From positions 1-64,000 of the forward strand of contig NZ_JADWYQ010000024.1 of NCBI RefSeq assembly GCF_022414575.1: a stretch of DNA of 64,000 nucleotides. The letters run 5' to 3'. Every line of letters starts with the position of its first letter. Position 1 is the stretch's first letter. A program made the position numbers and the translations under genes. Below the pieces are notes generated by a model. It saw only the letters and a program-made list of their open reading frames with translations. It made no database searches and had not been told where the DNA came from. Of the stretch, positions 62,219-64,000 are shown piece after piece. The stretch comes from Streptomyces sp. MUM 178J. GTDB lineage: Bacteria; Actinomycetota; Actinomycetes; Streptomycetales; Streptomycetaceae.

Positions 62219-62248
62219 AGTTTCTGTCCAGCGCATTAGGGTGAAGCC

Positions 62249-63043
62249 ATGACGACGACCGAAACGAGCGGCAGCGGCGACGTCGCGCGCAGCCTGGAGC
62301 TCCTCTGGGGCACCGGCGAGCGCCCCACCCGCGGCCCCAAACCAGGCCTCAGCCTCGACCGGATCGTCACGGCCGCGATCACGGTGGCCGACACCGAGGG
62401 CCTGGCCGCCGTCTCGATGCGCCGGCTCGCCGCCGAACTGGGCGTCGGCGCGATGTCGCTCTACCGGTACGTCCCCGGCAAGGCCGAGCTGCTCGACCTG
62501 ATGCTTGACCGCGTCCAGGGCGAGGCGACCGAAGGCGCCTCGACCCCGCCCCCCGGCGAGATCGACTGGCGCGAGGCCATGGAGAAGCTCGCCCGCGGCC
62601 ACCTGGCCCAGTACCGCGCCCACCCCTGGCTGCTGAAGGTCAACCAGGCCCGTACAGTGCTGGGCCCCAGCGCCGTACGCGGCCTGGAACTCGCCCTCGC
62701 CGGGCTGCGCGGCATGGGTCTGAACGACCCCGAGACGATCTCCGCGATCATCAGCGTGCAGAGCTTCGTCCACGGCATCGCCCAGATGGAGCTGCAGACC
62801 GCGGAAGCCGCGCAGCAGACGGGGTTGAGCGACGAGGCGTTCTGGGAGGGGCAGCGCCCGTTCCTGGAGCGGGCCATGACGAGCGGCGAGTATCCGCTGA
62901 TGGCCTCCCTGTCGGAGGACGCGTTCGCCGAATTCGACCACTTCGGCTTCGGGCTGCGCCGCCTCGTCGCCGGCTTCGAGACCCTCGTACGCGAACGGGC
63001 GGAGCAGCGGAGCGCCGACAGCCCCGGGCCCGCGAGCGGATGA
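62249..63043 (+). CDS. TetR-family regulator (TetR_C_1 type)
   Basis: 264 residues. The HTH starts at LDRIVTAAITVADTEGLAAV and ends GVGAMSLYRYVPGKAELLDL; the C-terminal tetracycline-repressor-like domain spans ~105-260. The length and the N-terminal extension (RSLELLWGTGERPTRGPKPG) are typical of the Streptomyces TetR proteins divergent from DrrAB-type exporters. It should bind the pair of dyads in the 99-bp spacer and release on drug binding. Confidence 0.93.
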   Translation: MTTTETSGSGDVARSLELLWGTGERPTRGPKPGLSLDRIVTAAITVADTEGLAAVSMRRLAAELGVGAMSLYRYVPGKAELLDLMLDRVQGEATEGASTPPPGEIDWREAMEKLARGHLAQYRAHPWLLKVNQARTVLGPSAVRGLELALAGLRGMGLNDPETISAIISVQSFVHGIAQMELQTAEAAQQTGLSDEAFWEGQRPFLERAMTSGEYPLMASLSEDAFAEFDHFGFGLRRLVAGFETLVRERAEQRSADSPGPASG

Positions 63044-63074
63044 CGTCCGCGCCGGGCCATGCCTTCATGAAGAC

Positions 63075-63539
63075 ATGCGCCATAGAGACACGAGCGGAGG
63101 CGGCGGAAGCGGCGGAGGCAGCGGAGGCGGCGGAGGCAGCAGCAGCGGCACACCGGCCCTGACGCCCTTTGTCGAGCAGTGGGCCGCCCTGCTGACCAGT
63201 CATAAACGCGACGGCACAGGCGTCGGCACGCCCGTCAACATCGTCGTCGAAGGCGACCACGCCTACGTCCGCACTTACGCGAAGGCCTGGAAGGCGAAGC
63301 GGATGCGGAACGATCCGGAGATCGAGCTCGCGCCTTCGACAATGCGCGGCACGCCGACCGGCCCGCCGATCAGGGCCCGCGCCCGGCTGCTCGACCAGAA
63401 CAGCGAGGAGAACGCGCACGCGGCGAAGCTGCTGGCGCGCAAGTACCCCGTCACGCACGGGCTGCTGGTGCCGCTGGCACACAAGGTGAAGCGGGACCGG
63501 ACGCTGCACTACGAGGTGCGCCCCCTCTCGAGGAGCTGA
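63075..63539 (+). CDS. PPOX-class F420-dependent enzyme
   Basis: 154 residues from ATG at 63075. Residues 8-25 are Gly/Ser only, coded by a GGCGGAGGCAGC repeat. The PPOX split-barrel follows: ALLTSHKRDGTGVGTPVNIV, DHAYVRTYAKAWKAKRMRND, PEIELAPSTMRGTPTGPPIR. The family binds F420 (or flavin) and reduces small substrates in the cytosol. The real start might lie inside the Gly/Ser tract. It is 31 bp after the TetR gene. Confidence 0.85.
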   Translation: MRHRDTSGGGGSGGGSGGGGGSSSGTPALTPFVEQWAALLTSHKRDGTGVGTPVNIVVEGDHAYVRTYAKAWKAKRMRNDPEIELAPSTMRGTPTGPPIRARARLLDQNSEENAHAAKLLARKYPVTHGLLVPLAHKVKRDRTLHYEVRPLSRS

Positions 63540-63625
63540 TCACTCCGCGGGCTCGGCGCGCGCCGCCCCCGAGGCTCGACCCCCTGGGGATCGGGGCTCA
63601 GCCCTTGCGGCCCACAGCCTGTGCG

Positions 63626-64000
63626 CTAGCCCTTGCGGCGCATGCCGCGCAGCCACAGCACGAGGGCCCCGAGGCCCGCGGCGGCGACGAGCCCGTATGT
63701 CAGATTCCGGTCGCCGTCCGAGGAGGACGCCCCTCCTTCGGCCGCACTCCCGCCCTTCTCCTTCTCGCCCGTCTCGCCGTTCTCCGTCTTGTCCTGCCGT
63801 CCCTCCAACTCCACGCGCTGGACGGTGCTCTGCGCCCCTTCCGTGCCGAACATCAGTGCGCTCCCGTCAGGGGTGTACGCGACGGATTCGGCCTGCCGCT
63901 GGATCGGCGCGCGCACCCTGCGGTCGGCGCCGGGCCGGCCGTCCTTCCACTCGTACGCGCGGGCGCTGAAGTAGGAGCGCAGCAGCAGCTCGCCGCCGTC
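63626..64000 (-). CDS. Cell-surface propeller-like protein, C-terminal part only (runs off the window end)
   Basis: 125 residues visible, open to base 64000. The last propeller-type blade (ESVAYTPDGSALMFGTEG) is followed by a charged Glu/Gly/Ser/Lys linker and one membrane helix (LTYGLVAAAGLGALVLWL) with a basic end (RGMRRKG). So the bulk lies outside and the C-terminus anchors it. No LPxTG motif is visible. Probably a WD40/TolB-like or esterase-like-phytase protein; the missing part would decide. A GTG at 63916 is internal, not the start. Confidence 0.65.
   Translation of the reverse strand, partial: DGGELLLRSYFSARAYEWKDGRPGADRRVRAPIQRQAESVAYTPDGSALMFGTEGAQSTVQRVELEGRQDKTENGETGEKEKGGSAAEGGASSSDGDRNLTYGLVAAAGLGALVLWLRGMRRKG

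Overview
The window is high-GC actinobacterial DNA, almost certainly from a Streptomyces chromosome. Third codon positions are nearly all G or C, GTG starts are common, and it carries a DmdR1-type iron regulator, an NsdA-like developmental regulator, an orphan conservon-type GTPase, Uma2 and F420-dependent PPOX proteins, and a close relative of the S. coelicolor cinnamate:CoA ligase. From memory, and unchecked, the order of the core genes (EF-hand, STAS, sigma factor, purU ... dmdR1, SIS, PAS, pdxH, citrate synthase ... CoA ligase/carboxylase operon ... serC) resembles the S. coelicolor region around SCO4366-SCO4411. Both window ends cut genes: an acyl-CoA dehydrogenase at base 1 and a C-terminally anchored propeller-like protein at base 64000.

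Layout. 0-4.2 kb: a divergent acyl-CoA module, with two acyl-CoA dehydrogenases and an amidohydrolase on the minus strand and an acyl-CoA synthetase on the plus strand, and a pair of matching inverted repeats between them. 4.5-11 kb: an EF-hand protein, an anti-sigma antagonist, a sigma factor with a zinc-finger/maleylpyruvate-isomerase-like partner, purU, a conserved small protein and a lipoprotein substrate-binding protein. 11-18.4 kb: a collagen-like membrane protein, an NsdA-like regulator, a primase/polymerase-like protein and an ABC exporter. 18.8-22.7 kb: accessory regulators and enzymes (SDR/TetR pair, reductase, AraC/GyrI).

22.66-30.40 kb is an inserted island. A 70-bp near-perfect direct repeat covering the 3' end of the AraC gene stands at both ends. 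Inside are a truncated GT4 glycosyltransferase, a Nudix fragment, a 462-residue protein of unknown function, a nucleotide-sugar dehydrogenase, a GT2 glycosyltransferase, a TauD/clavaminate-synthase-like dioxygenase, an XRE-TPR regulator, a methyltransferase fragment and an IS256-family transposase fragment. It looks like a worn sugar-modification or small natural-product cluster with lower GC than its surroundings.

30.4-38.7 kb returns to core genes: hydrolase, dmdR1, SIS protein, PAS/GAF sensor, a 12-codon small ORF with a perfect Shine-Dalgarno and its own terminator, pdxH and citrate synthase. 38.8-49.7 kb is one long minus-strand operon with most junctions overlapping: TIGR03084-like protein, AtuA-like protein, acyl-CoA carboxylase beta and alpha subunits, acyl-CoA dehydrogenase, CoA ligase, enoyl-CoA hydratase and TetR. 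The gene set parallels the atu (acyclic terpene) pathway, and an 18-bp perfect palindrome in front of the first gene is the likely TetR operator. 49.7-64 kb: EamA exporter/LysR, an XRE regulator with three tiny overlapping genes, Nudix, a giant FAD/FeS dehydrogenase, a CvnD-like GTPase coupled to a 9-codon ORF, serC (probably leaderless), Uma2, a DrrAB-like exporter with a divergent TetR and paired operators, and a PPOX protein.

Minisatellites are unusually common, both between genes and in frame inside genes (TetR N-terminus, AtuA-like linker, biotin carboxylase insertion and C-terminus). I found no tRNA, rRNA, CRISPR array or integrase.
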